A DNA stretch of 64,000 bases from Emmonsiellopsis sp. PD_33 (lineage: Eukaryota > Ascomycota > Eurotiomycetes > Onygenales > Ajellomycetaceae). The notes beneath the pieces are model-generated. The model had not been told where the DNA came from and searched no databases. It saw nothing but the letters and a program-made list of their open reading frames with translations. The stretch lies in the NCBI GenBank assembly GCA_032988165.1, contig JANTQF010000007.1:222394-286393 (forward strand), written 5' to 3'. Below, in pieces: positions 32,922 to 43,703 of the stretch. Each line of letters opens with the position of its first letter. Within the stretch, counting starts at the first letter, position 1. The position numbers were made by a program, and so were the translations under genes.

Positions 32922-34533
32922 TCAAGAAAGCTGGAGCAGAGCGCCATGGCGTTCCAAGTATTCCCTAATATCAGGCCATTCCGGTCCCATAAGCCCAAGC
33001 GGTGTTTTAAATGTATCAGATATGCAGTTGACATCGGCGCCGGCTTCAACCAGTAGCTTGACAACTACAAAGTGACCATCTTTTGCGGCCCAATGCTGTA
33101 GGACAAAATCAATGATTATTAGTATCATTCCAAGTATAAATTCAGAGTTGACTTATTGTTCCCGTCTCCCTACCAGAGGACACCAACGACAGACTGTTCT
33201 GATTGAAGGATCTACACCCTGCCAAAGTAAAAAGCGCAGAGCACTATCGACATGACCGCCGGCTGCCGCTCGGTAAATAGGGCTGACACCATCATTAACG
33301 AGGATATGTTTATTGGCTCCAGCCTCAAGCAGGAGGTTGGTGACCCTTTCAAACTTTGCCCATGAACAAACTAGAGTCCACGGTGTTTGGCGTTCCCCAT
33401 GCCTCCTAATGTCGACGGTCGCATTTCGGTTGATCAAGAACAAGACCATGCCATTGAGATTATGGTGAGCAGCTATATGGATGTCGACGGCCGCATTTCG
33501 GTTGATCAAGAACAAGACCATGCCATGGTGATTATGAAGAGCAGCTATATGGAGACAAGTTTGGCCTTTAGAGTGCACTCCTTGAGAGAACAACGGCTCC
33601 GCCGCATTGATGCAGCCCTTAACCGATGCAATAAGCGTTGCTGTGCGAATGATATCTTTCCGGGTATTATTCGGTAAACTGTTCAGTTGAATCTGCACAT
33701 GTGTCTGATCGTTTTTATATACTGAATGCAGAATATCAAAGACAATCTCCGGAAGCAGGCGCTCGTTTGAATCTTGGTTCCTGGTATTCGCGATGATTTG
33801 CTCGGCGATTGAGCTGTACGAGGCAAGGGCAGTCTTACTCGACATAGGAAGACCCATCGCAGCCCATACAGAAATAAAGGAACCGCAATCTTCCATGACT
33901 TCTGTTAGTAATTGCCTGTCTTTTGCCATGTCTTCTTCATTCAAAGAGCTATTAAAAACCGAGCCTGCTTCCGACGTGGTATCTGCCTGCAACATTGAGT
34001 ACGGGGTGCTCGGTGTCTGTTGGGCCGGCGTGGATCCCGCGGGCGTCATGATCTCAAAACCGTCCGGAGTTTCAGGGGTCGCAACTGCAAGCTGTTAGCA
34101 GAGTATCAGGTGCAGTCGTAATACTTGATGAGGAATTGGAACCTATTGCTTGCATCCTATCGGTGGTCGATACATGGCGGGAAATTTCCTTTTCGACTTT
34201 TTTGGTATCAGCGGATTGCCGTTGACAAGAAGGGCACTTCTCTTCTTGCCCGCGGCCTTGCGTTTTTCAATGCGATGATTGACCCAGATCCAATTCCCCC
34301 CCACTTTGTTTTTGCGGAAACTCCATTTTGCGAACAATCGCTGATAGACTCCTTTTCTATGAGAGGCTGTTAGACATATTTTGGGACTAAGGGTCAGGAA
34401 AAAGCAGAAAGATTTCAGAATACTTTGCATTAATGTCATACTCTTTCTCCATATACGTCATCACCTCACTGAGCGTTCGGTTTGCGTCTATATATAGCCT
34501 TGAAAGAGTGTCTTTGTACCCGGGCAAATCCAT
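32922..34533 (-). CDS. Clr5-domain / ankyrin-repeat protein with apparent frameshift
   Basis: Exons in coding order: 34533-34424, 34356-34143, 34084-33174, 33095-32922. Exon 1 and the start of exon 2 encode a Clr5 domain (YKDTLSRLYIDANRTLSEVM then YQRLFAKWSFRKN, continued by WVNHRIEKRKAAGK). Exons 3-4 encode a helical region and ankyrin repeats (TCLHIAALHNHHGMVLFLI, NLLLEAGANKHI, SPIYRAAAGGHVD, LHWAAKDGHFVVVKLLVEAGADVN). In exon 2 the frame breaks at a run of six A (minus strand; 34198-34203). Only the frame shifted by one base continues with family-like residues (KKVEKEISRHVST) and meets the next intron in the right phase. Either a sequencing/assembly slip in the homopolymer or a real inactivating indel. 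An in-frame 72-bp duplication lies in the ankyrin part. Function of this lineage-expanded fungal family is unknown. Confidence 0.75.
33411..33554 (-). repeat. 72-bp in-frame tandem duplication inside ankyrin region
   Basis: The segment starting gtcgacggtcgcatttcggt at 33411 recurs at 33483 with few changes. The period of 72 bp equals 24 codons and produces two nearly identical GMVLFLINRNA(A/T)VDI stretches. Shorter than a full 33-residue ankyrin repeat. Confidence 0.85.
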
Positions 34534-35005
34534 GTTGGACGCGTGTGGGCAGTGACTGGCAAAGCTTGGACAGGATTGGATGGCTGAATCCCCAGAGCAC
34601 ATCAGCAGAAAATCGGAGGTCAATACGGAGACCGACTGGGAAGAAAGAGGGCATTCTTATAGATCCGAGAATAGGGCCCATCAGCCTCCCAGCTCGCCTC
34701 GCAGCTCGCGGGGGTCTTGTTGCCCCCAACTCTGAGCCTCATATGGCATATTCGTCACTATAGACCGCCGTAGTAGCCGAAATATCCTATTGGATGAGAC
34801 CAGAATCCCGCATTCCAGGTTAGATCTCCTTGTCTGGGTACCTGTCTAGCGTTCTTTTTCTGCTATCTGTTTTGACTAATTTATGCCGGAGCAAGGGCAG
34901 GCCAATAAAAAAAGGAATCAGAAAGGTTGATGATGTTACAAAAAGGTGGGCAAAAAAGGACGCTAAATGAGGAGATAAAGTAAGGCTGTCGGGCAGGTCA
35001 CTAAG

Positions 35006-35036
35006 GAGCACCCAACGAGCACCCACCTGGGTGCTC
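35006..35036. repeat. GAGCACCC direct and inverted repeat
   Basis: GAGCACCCA occurs at 35006-35014 and 35017-35025. The second copy faces its reverse complement GGGTGCTC (35029-35036), giving the palindrome GAGCACCCACCTGGGTGCTC. Confidence 0.85.
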
Positions 35037-35260
35037 GATGAGCTACTAAGTTCCGAGTCATTATGTTAGTTAGTTACTAGCTGCTGTAGTGCGCTTCACA
35101 TGGCTCCTCGTGGTTGAGCACTCATTGGTCGACACCAGAAGTCTGCTCAGGGATACTTGGAACTCTCAATTGCGCGCGTCTGCATGAGGCTTTCCTTACT
35201 GACATATTCGACGAACGAGGAAAAAGACAAAGCTCATAGTACTTATTGTCCAGAAATGCA

Positions 35261-35268
35261 TATAAATA
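35261..35268 (+). promoter_or_regulatory. TATA box of the C2H2 gene
   Basis: TATAAATA about 135 bp before the ATG at 35402. Confidence 0.5.
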
Positions 35269-35401
35269 CTTGGTCTCTCCTCTTCATCGGAGGCAACTCT
35301 GTACTCCAACAGTGTTGTTTTTGACCCCCTATCCAAGGCTATACCATTGCATTCGATCTTCCATTCTCGTGCCTTTACTTGTGTTTGCATGAGTCTTCAA
35401 G

Positions 35402-36135
35402 ATGGCAAGCCCTTCAACCAACATCGGTTTGGAAAACCCGAGTCTGTGGTTTGACGAACAAGAATGGAGCATTGAACCCTCGAAAGATCCTTGGACTTTT
35501 CTTGAGGAACATACCAGTATACCTCTTTCCCCGCTGCTCACAGGGCAGGGCTTTCAGTCTGCGAATCCTCATCCGTGCGAGCTCTTTTCGCCGCTCCCTT
35601 CAATGCAGTTCGATTCCGACCTTGCGGCGCCTCTTTTGTGGCCCGAAATCCCCCTGGGTGCTGCACCCCAACAGCTCAATGACAGCATTTCATTGCCCCC
35701 CCAGCCGTCAATTGAAAAGCCCCAGGACAATCCCCATGCGTCCAAATCCCCTGAGAAGGGCATATCGAAACCAACAACAGCCAACGGCGATATCGTTGCG
35801 AAGAGCCAACCCTCTCGTACTAGCCACCAAAAACCAGCCCAACCCAAGTAAGTTTCCCATAATCATGTTTTCAGAACCCCCTTCATAAGCACGTGTAGTC
35901 GCTAAGCTCGTTTTTTTTTTTTTTTTTTGGTTACAGAGCAAACCACGACGGCCAATATAAGTGCGGGTGGAAACATTGCAGATATACTGGTGTGTTCAGA
36001 CGCAAGCCGGAATTGATGCGACACATTGAGACAAAGCATGTCTCTCCTGGCTCGTATCAATGCCCAGAGCGAGTGTGTACGAAGTCATTCAATCGAATAG
36101 ATAACATGAAGAAGCACGTTGAACGAGTTCATTGA
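35402..36135 (+). CDS. C2H2 zinc-finger protein (small transcription factor)
   Basis: Two exons: 35402-35847 and 35937-36135; 214 residues. The N-terminal 150 residues are disordered, rich in Pro, Ser and acidic residues (possible activation region). The C-terminus has two adjacent C2H2 fingers: YKCGWKHCRYTG...RHIETKH and YQCPERVCTKSF...KHVERVH, both with the C-x4-C-x12-H-x4-H spacing seen in many fungal proteins. The chain ends right after the last zinc-binding His. The intron ends in a long T tract before TTACAG. Probably a nuclear DNA-binding protein; target unknown. The gene is divergent from the Clr5/ankyrin gene. Start at 35402 is preferred over the ATG at 35391, which lies in another frame. 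Confidence 0.8.
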
Positions 36136-37464
36136 TTAGATAAATAGGGACGTGGGGAAGATCGTCTGTCCTGTCTCTGGAGTCATTAGGGTTAGTTATC
36201 AGGACAACGTATGAAAGGTCTAGGCTTACAGGGTATGGTTATGTTATTCCACTTTTTCCTTTCCTTTCCTTTCCTTTTTTTTTGAACAAAACATCATGTA
36301 ATTTGAGCTTTATGGCAGCCTATAGTGACAAATGTTCAGAATGGGGGAAACCAAAAAATTGATACCAAATGCCACATTCTTGCCCCACACACCAATAAGG
36401 TTTAAAACAATTATTAATCAATTGGTTGGAGTCTACCATACCGGAATTTTGTGTCCACTCCCTATGGTCGTATGTGAAAAACATACAAAAGAACTGACTT
36501 ATATCAAGCGCATCGTGGGGTAATATCCTTCAAGGGCATACACATGCCTGAAGGGGAGCACCGCTTATCTGCACCCCTGTTGCCATTAAATAAGATATCC
36601 CCGGCAGAATCTGTTCAAGGGAGTCAAGCAGTCTTCGGGCCGAGAGTGGCAGTGCCTCATTTTGGGCTATTCATCAACAGACAACTTGGCTCCTGCCAGC
36701 TCCGAGGCTCATATCCCGAGGCAGGAAAAGGAACAATGCCTTGGACTGCTCCCGACAGTCCAATCACTACAAGGGAACCCCCCTATAGAGAACCTGATAA
36801 CCTCTATTCCATCGGTGGGAGTGGAACTTGATACCTCTCAGTGCCCGCCTTGAGAAACGCGAGTCCCCTTCGCAAGTCCAAGGAATGGAAATATTTTCTT
36901 TCTTCTAGCCAAGATTGAACAGCGGAATGTTCAATTTTCTCTGATCTGTTTTCACTTTTATGTTTCCCACGATATATCCCGTCACGAGGGGAGTGGTCAG
37001 TATTGGAACTGATTTGTTTGCTCTTTCAGACATGGGACTGTTGCTGGGAAGCGGCCGAGTTGCTCTTGAAAGAGACACAGAGAATGAACATCTGCTGCCA
37101 GCTGTTAGCGACTGTAAAGATCATGAGCTTCATGGAGAGGATATCATAGCTGATTTGCTTCTGTGGAGCTCACACTTCCTAGGGCATCAAATGGGGATGT
37201 ATTCTATCCCCTCATTCAGTCAGGTCAGTATTGCAATTGCAGGAGGTATGTGGAATGGCAAAGGGTCTGCAGATGTGTTGCCAGGCAAATAACTTGCCAT
37301 AGTTACCTGGTGGTTGGGGAATTCCAGGGACACTCTACTATTTTATGTTGTGCTCGTTCTCAGGGGCAACAAGTGAGAGAAAGTTATACAACAACCAACA
37401 CATTTGCTTCCCAACAGTACCATCCATTTTATGCTGAGAGCAAGACCAAATCGCCCCATCAGCC
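36136..37464. other. Intergenic region with 5S fragment
   Basis: Holds a truncated 5S rRNA copy and short open frames (36544-36831, 36960-37292) without recognisable features. Otherwise nothing supported. Confidence 0.4.
36454..36475 (-). pseudogene. Truncated 5S rRNA fragment (5' end)
   Basis: 22 nt identical to the first 22 nt of the 5S gene at 31552-31573. Similarity continues into the upstream flank of the intact gene (ttatatc(a/g)ag and tggggta segments at matching distances). Thus a copy of the 5' part of the 5S locus, not an isolated match. Confidence 0.7.
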
Positions 37465-38339
37465 ATGAGCTATAACATCGTGTTCCTTACCGGTAAGCAG
37501 ATGAGCATCCAAGGACAAATATCCTGCATCGTTCCGTCATAGCTAACCCAGATATCACAGGCCCTCCAGGTTCCGGGAAAAGCTCACTTGGTCGAGAACT
37601 AGCTCGCAATTACAAAATCTACTACCTATCAATCGAAGAGTTTCTTGGAGCCGCAGTCGACGGAGGGAATACACAGCCGCTTGTGGAATTCTGCTACTGC
37701 CGGGGAATCGTGCTCATGCTGCGAGAGAAGATCAAGCAAGAGAGGAACAATGGCCATAAACATTTCCTCATTGATGGGTTCCCTCTGAGCTTTTCCCAAG
37801 CTTTCGCATTTGAAAAGATGGTAATTTCATGTCGCTTTCCTTCATTTCCTATCCCCTATCCCTAGTATTGTTAGGAGCCGTCAGGGGCTAATTACTGTTC
37901 ACGGAACTGGCAAAATACCATATAGCTGCGCATGCCAATGCTAGTCGTCGTATTGAAATGTCCAAAGGAAATAGCAATGAAACGGTTCCTAGACCGTGGC
38001 CTTCCAGATCAACCAATTCCTGCATCCGAAAGGTTCGAGATCCTTTCCAACAGGTTCGCGGAACAGGAGACCGATCTGCTACAGTATTATGGCGCTGCGG
38101 GAACACTTGAAAAGGTGCGGGCAACCCTATATCTCCCTACTTCTAACTCCGAGCAGCGGTCCTTTGTCTAACCTGGCCATTCGTCTCCATAGATAGATTC
38201 GAGCGTAGACGTGGAGCGCATCTACGCAGCCGCGGCGACTGCACTGGAGAAGAATGCGAACTGGGGAGGTCTTCGTCAGGCCGTGGCTCCCGTCAGTGTT
38301 GATATTGATACCGATATGCCTGATGTTATTATTCTGTAA
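37465..38339 (+). CDS. Adenylate-kinase-like / UMP-CMP-kinase-like nucleotide kinase
   Basis: Four exons: 37465-37492, 37561-37820, 37926-38114, 38193-38339; 207 residues, phases consistent. P-loop NTPase of the nucleoside monophosphate kinase group. The first exon (28 nt) encodes MSYNIVFLT and the P-loop GPPGSGKSS follows at the start of exon 2. Later motifs: FLIDGFPLSFSQA (the DGFPR-like NMP-binding loop, without its usual Arg after Pro), MLVVVLKCP, and RFLDRGLPDQ (short LID). The short LID and length are like cytosolic UMP-CMP kinase or short AK1. Missing Arg in DGFPR and an unusual LID suggest a diverged enzyme. Substrate uncertain. Confidence 0.82.
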
Positions 38340-38937
38340 CTTCTGTTTGCCCATGATGTCAGGTAGAAACTGGATATGTTGAGAGGGTTGCAGCTAGACT
38401 TGAAGAGTTTATCTAGCACTGTTTTGTGCTATTCTGTTTCTCGATAAGCTGGGCAAGAAGAGAGAGTAAATTGGCTGGATTCCATAGTGTTGTCTTGTCA
38501 ATGGAAGATTGTTGGTTTTTTCCACGCCTCCTCACCACCGCCTCACTCAAAAGGTTGATATCGCCACGTCGATTCCCCAGACAACACCCATGTACGAAGC
38601 ATGAAAGCTGTCGTTCCTTCGAATTTACTCAAGATATACTTGTTTACTGGATTACTCATCAGGGGCTGGCCCTTCCCCCTGTTGTTTTTGCTGCCAGCTT
38701 CTCCTTCTAACATTCCTGTACAGCATCATGAACTTGTCTATTCACGCCAGGGAAAAGGGTTTCAACGCTTCAATGCTTCGTGGGTTCTTGAAATCTGCTT
38801 CTAAACAAAATACACACTTAGATATATCCTCTGGCATTCCGTCGTTGACATCTTATTTCCATATCCCGTCCACCCCAGAGTCTTGCATCGAAGTATACTA
38901 TCCGTCAGAAAGTGTCCTAAAGGCAATATAAAATCCA
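38340..38937. other. Intergenic region
   Basis: 3' flank of the nucleotide kinase followed by the promoter/leader of the KEN-box protein. No gene seen. Confidence 0.45.
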
Positions 38938-40491
38938 ATGGATCCCCAACCACAACTCTCCAAAGGCAAGTTTCCGCGAAATCAGTTAGCGGGATATCAT
39001 AATAATGGACACGCTACTAAACTGCCTATTCCGCAATTTCTAGATCCTACCAGAACTGATGGACTAATGCCACCATTGTCCCCGCAAACTCCACGAACTT
39101 CCCATCCCACTGTCCCTCAAGTATGGGGGAAGACCCCGCCAAATACTGGAAGAAAAAGGGTATCTCAAGCCCCCCTGACGCGATCAGTACCCTCTCCCGG
39201 CCACGCATCGCATATGCGAAGAATTTTCCATAATGCGAGCGCATCTCTACAACCAGACAGACCCCTATCAGAGCCTCCATCAGTCCCATCCAGGGTAAGG
39301 ATACATCCAGTGCGGGACCTTCGAGAGACACCACCCAGTTGGCAAAAGCGTGGGATTCAACTGGGGCGGAACCAAAGCCGTCTAGAAAACCGGGAGGAGG
39401 AAGATTACTTTGCTTTCATGAATCAACCGCCATCGCCATTGTTATTACAGCCTATGGTATCCCCTAATGGAACCCGTTGGACGACAGTTCCAATGGCAGA
39501 AGAACCCATCAGCAGCAGTTTCGATTTACCGGCATATCCTAGTGCGCCATGTGCAGACGGCTCCCGGTATCTAAACATGTCGAAACCGAGAAGGGTGCCG
39601 TTTCCCACTCCCCTGGAAGGGGATTCTCCTCCTGGCGTGAACGAAACGAAACCTACACAGGCATCCCAGAACTCTTTTGACGGGGTTCACGGCTGGCTTG
39701 AGGGCTTAAAGAATGAACCATCAACTGACAGCGAGGAATATGACAGCGCATTGTTGTTACCTGACAGTGACATGGGAGATTTGAACGCCAAACCTAAGGA
39801 TTCCGGATCCAACCCAGCTCCTAGATACCGACCAAGCTACTGCACTGGAAGTGATAAAGAAAATATTTCTCCCTCATCATCAACTATGGGAATAAAACTT
39901 CAGGAGTCACCCTCGTCGACAAGAGATGGTGGTTTTAGCTCCTCGCCATCCACCGAGTCTAACTCCTCGAATTCTACCAGACGAAGCAGATCAAGACTCC
40001 CTGTCCCGTCGACGCCAGTTTTTGTTCGTAAGACACAACGAACCACCGCTTCTAGTTCTTATCCACGTCGGAGAATCTCACCAACTATTCCACAGGGCCA
40101 CTTCATGCTCCCGCCGCGGCGGAAGAAAATGAAGGGGTCCCCGAGTTGCAAACCTCCACAAACATCGTTAAGCTACGACCTAACCCAGCCATTCGAGATT
40201 GCAGAAGACGAAGACGCAGATATTCCCCAGGGACGGCCCATCCTGGACGCGGAGTTGCAGCAACAAGGAACAGGCGAAGTAATCAGAGAGTTGAGCCCTC
40301 ATGTAACGCCCTTTCGGAAAGGTCGGGGACCAAAGAGGCCTAGGTGCGTTAGCTATTATGACAAGGATTTGTTGCAGGGTACCGATTTGAAAAGGGGGAA
40401 CGCAGAGAATTCCAGGGCTCCGCTGAAGGAGATCGAAGGGTTTGATTCCGGGGAGGAGTCAACTGACATGGGAGACGACCACAGGGATTGA
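38938..40491 (+). CDS. Disordered protein with KEN box, function unknown
   Basis: Single exon, 517 residues, no recognised domain. Very rich in Pro, Ser, Thr and Arg, with many SP/TP sites typical of CDK/MAPK targets. A KEN motif at 307-309 lies in GSDKENISP, and an RxxL (D-box-like) motif RSRL at 351-354 follows. Together these are the degron types read by APC/C-Cdh1. Basic clusters (RRKKMKG, FRKGRGPKRPR) could be nuclear localisation signals. The C-terminal segment ELSPHVTPFRKGRGPKR...CVSYYDKDLL looks more conserved than the rest. A cell-cycle-regulated nuclear protein is a reasonable inference; no catalytic role is suggested. Confidence 0.75.
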   Translation: MDPQPQLSKGKFPRNQLAGYHNNGHATKLPIPQFLDPTRTDGLMPPLSPQTPRTSHPTVPQVWGKTPPNTGRKRVSQAPLTRSVPSPGHASHMRRIFHNASASLQPDRPLSEPPSVPSRVRIHPVRDLRETPPSWQKRGIQLGRNQSRLENREEEDYFAFMNQPPSPLLLQPMVSPNGTRWTTVPMAEEPISSSFDLPAYPSAPCADGSRYLNMSKPRRVPFPTPLEGDSPPGVNETKPTQASQNSFDGVHGWLEGLKNEPSTDSEEYDSALLLPDSDMGDLNAKPKDSGSNPAPRYRPSYCTGSDKENISPSSSTMGIKLQESPSSTRDGGFSSSPSTESNSSNSTRRSRSRLPVPSTPVFVRKTQRTTASSSYPRRRISPTIPQGHFMLPPRRKKMKGSPSCKPPQTSLSYDLTQPFEIAEDEDADIPQGRPILDAELQQQGTGEVIRELSPHVTPFRKGRGPKRPRCVSYYDKDLLQGTDLKRGNAENSRAPLKEIEGFDSGEESTDMGDDHRD

Positions 40492-41148
40492 ATTTTCGGA
40501 GGGCTTACCTAGCTACCGTGTAGCGTCGAAAAAGGGGCTAAGAAGGCATCTCGTTCCGGCATCAGTAGTTATCCGAATATGCTCCACATCTTCATCTTTA
40601 ATCATGTATCTCGCTGCACAATGGATGTCCTAGCGCATTTGCTCAAATGGTGTGTTCTTTTTAGCGAAAGCGGCAACCTCCTTTTCCTTTTCAGATTGTC
40701 CCAGGACAAGAAAGGGTCAGAAAATGAAATCGTGGAAAGGATGGACAAGGGAAAATGGGATAGAAGATGACCAAACAAAAAAAAAAGAATAATATGATAG
40801 AATCTTGCTATTTATACACCTAGTAAACCCGTTAATGAAAGAAATAAAAAATCGGAATAAGAACACCCTTCCTTTCCTAGCCAGTTTGCATAAATAAAAC
40901 AAATGTCCGAAGAAAACAATGTAGTTGAAAAAAAAAAGTCCCAGTTTGAAAAAGAACAAAACGACAACAATTGAAGAAAGAAAGGGAAAAAAAAATACAT
41001 TCGTAAAATAGCAGTCAATCAGTTCAATCTATCACGTCCAACTTTCTCCCCCCCTCAACCCTTTCCGGCCCATTTCCATTCCAAAGGAAGTAAGAGGGGG
41101 AAACGAATGGTTGCAGCGGGGAAGAAAAGAAAGAGAAAAAAAAGAAAA
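40492..41148. other. Intergenic region (convergent 3' flanks)
   Basis: AT-rich spacer between two convergent genes; A-rich on the plus strand close to the SF3A1 stop. Nothing else seen. Confidence 0.5.
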
Positions 41149-43077
41149 TCACTGCTTAAACTTCTGATGAATATGCCTAATCTGCTCTTCAATATTAACA
41201 CTCTGCCCCGGCGGCGGCGGCCCACCGGGCGGCGGGTGTCCTGCCATCTGCGGGCCCTGCGCTGCCGCCTCCTGACCGGGCGCTAGCATCTCATACCCAG
41301 GCGGACCCGCCATGCCGGCAATGCCCATGCCGGTGGCCGCTCTCTTCCGTCTCGCCTCTTCTTCGGGATCTAGTTGTCCCTGTCCCTGTCCCTCTACACC
41401 ATCAGCACCACCGGTGCCGGCAGCGGCAGCGGTGGCGGCGTTCTCGCTCGCGTTGAGCACGGGGTCGAAGACGTCCGTTCGTTGGCTGGCGAGGCGTTTG
41501 AGGTTGTTGAACACGTCTGCGGTTGAGAGGTTGGTGGTTGCGTAGCGGGCTTCGGCCTTTGCGCGTTGCTCTTTCCAGCGTGGGTCGAGCAGCTCGACGC
41601 GCATGTGGTGGTCGAGTTCTGCGATGGGGATCTGTTGGCGGCAGTTTGGACAGAGGGTTGTTGGAGCTGCGGTGGTGTTGAGGCGCTTGGCTTGTGCGCG
41701 GGGCACGTAGTCGGAGCGGATGCGCATGGGTTGGGCGCCGCCGGGGGGTGGGGTGGGGACGGCGCGGGCGGCGGCTTGCGCTGCTTGGGCGCGCTCGCGG
41801 GCTTCGGTCCGCTCGCGGATGCGTTCTTCTTCTTCTGACGCGACGGGGACGGGCATGGGGGGTGGTGGGGTGGAGATGGGGGTTGGCGAGTGAGGGGTGA
41901 ATGGGGATGGTTGTTGGAAGGGCGCGGGAGAGGGGACGGCGGCAGGGAATTGGGGTTGCGGCGTAGGGACTTGGGGATAGGCGTTGTAGTAGGTTGTTTC
42001 TTCCTCCGTGGGCATGGCTTCTTCGATGCGTCTGTCGTGAGGCTGCAGTGACATCATTGCCTTTTGCTCTAGGGAGGCGGATTGGAGGTCGTTTAGGGAG
42101 GTTGGGGGAGGGAGTTCGGCTTGATCGTCTGCTTCCGTGAAGAGGACTGTCTCCACCACCACGAAGTCATGCCAGTCTATTTGCGCGTATGCGATCTTTT
42201 CTTGTTCGTCTTGCTCTTCTTTCTTCTGTTTCTGTTGTTCCTGGTATTTGACCCACTCCGCCCGCTGCTTCGCCCGATCAAGAATGTGATACTTATTCTT
42301 AACATTCTTCTCGAGTTCAGCAAGTCGGTTTGCCTTTGAATTCGGGCCGTCTGTATCGTCTTGCTGAAGGAGGGATGTATATTGGTCGACCAGTCTTGTA
42401 AAAAACTGATACAGACTGTGCTGGGGTCGGAGGAAGTCAAACTGGAAATTTCTCGTCTCACGCTGGGACAGGGCGGTCATGAACGATTTCCCTCTCTTGG
42501 CGACAAACAGAGCAGTCAGTTTGACTACTTCAAGATCCAGAGCGTTGATATTCGGCATACGCGCAGAGTAATGGAATTCTGGAGGTTGAGCAGGGCCCTT
42601 TGGCTTTTCGGGCTCAGGCGCCGCCACCGGTTCTCCAGCTCGTCCAGCAGAAACCGCAGTGCCTCTCCCTGCCTTGATTTCACTGAGGCGCCATGAGTAA
42701 AAGGGCGCGTATGCATCGTTCGGGCTTAGGAAGGAGAATTTCGGGTTGGTGCGTTCCTTTTCGCGGACTCGATCTGATAGAGATGAGATGTGAGCATCAG
42801 CCCTGCTTTTGCCGAGTCAAGGGTTCGGGTAAAGGGGGGGGTATAGTACCTTCGAAAACATGGCCGTTACGCGCCACAAACCCGGCGGTCTTCTCGATGA
42901 TAGCTGCAAAGGTGTCAGTGATATAGCTCTATGATATTAGCCACAGCTCCCGGAGCAGGGGGGGTACTGACTTCTGATGTCCTTGGGGGGCAGAACAATG
43001 CCCTCCGGCGGCTTACTGACCTCATCGGGGAGGTCGGCAGGGGTCGCGACAGTGCCGTTCGACGACGGAGGGGCCAT
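41149..43077 (-). CDS. Splicing factor 3A subunit 1 (SF3A1/Prp21 homologue)
   Basis: Three exons in coding order: 43077-42972, 42903-42850, 42773-41149; 594 residues. Component of the SF3a complex of U2 snRNP, needed for branch-site recognition in the nucleus. Two SURP modules are visible: IIEKTAGFVARNGHVFEDRV...FSFLSPNDAYAPFYSWRL, and LEVVKLTALFVAKRGKSFMTAL...FDFLRPQHSLYQFFTRLVDQY. A charged helix (KYQEQQKQKKEEQDEQEK) and the IDWHDFVVVETVLF block with the Prp21 signature follow, then Pro-rich linkers. A CPNCRQQIP...DHHMRVELLDPRWKEQR segment and a Gly/Pro-rich tail end the protein. The C-terminal ubiquitin-like domain of animal SF3A1 is not seen, as usual in fungi. Divergent from the PMT2-type gene. 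Confidence 0.95.
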
Positions 43078-43703
43078 GATGCGCTGACGGGCGGTGCAGA
43101 AGCTCAGCGATGAAGCGTGAAAGTTGCGCGTCGTGAAGCTTGAAATCTTGCGGAGAGGCGCTAAGATGCGGCTCTGGGTCACGTGATCTGGCGGCTCCCA
43201 GCAATTCTCCGACCTCTGGCTGTTTACCAGGCGAAAAGAGACTGAAGGTTTGATTTATTTGCAGGCTGAGATAGGGCAATACGCGCCCTGCGAGATCCAT
43301 TGTCCTCTTGCAGACTGCGCCCGCGTCCTGTGGTTCGAGGCTTGGCCGCCCGTTTTCTCGTTTAGTGCCGCGTATCTGGCCTTTTATTGTCCGGCAACCT
43401 CAACGACCTCCTGAATTTCTCCAGCTGTTGTCAGCTTCATCTCACCACCACTCGTCTCCTCCACCGCTGTGTTTGTGATGGGGATTGCTTTCGTCTTTCG
43501 CTACTCTCTTTAATACCCATTCCATTCTCTTCGTGCCAGGCCCGTTTTGCAGCCTGCTTGGGCTCGTGCGCTGCCGTTTCTTTGCTCCATGCCCCCGGCG
43601 TCGCGTTGACCGACCTCACGTTTCTTCCCTCCTTTTCCTTCGTTTTCTTTAAGATATATACTATACCTCCTATTTAATTCTCTTTTGGCTTGCACAACCC
43701 AAT
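43078..43703. promoter_or_regulatory. Divergent promoter SF3A1 / PMT2-type gene
   Basis: 626 bp separate the two start codons. Contains the CDEI-like palindrome GTCACGTGAT at 43178-43187 and a pyrimidine-rich tract before the PMT start. No TATA box obvious. Confidence 0.6.

Larger units (their letters stand above)
34534..35401. other. Divergent promoter region between Clr5/ankyrin and C2H2 genes
   Basis: No gene. Contains a near-perfect palindrome at 35017-35036 and a TATA box at 35261-35268 for the C2H2 gene. Confidence 0.5.
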
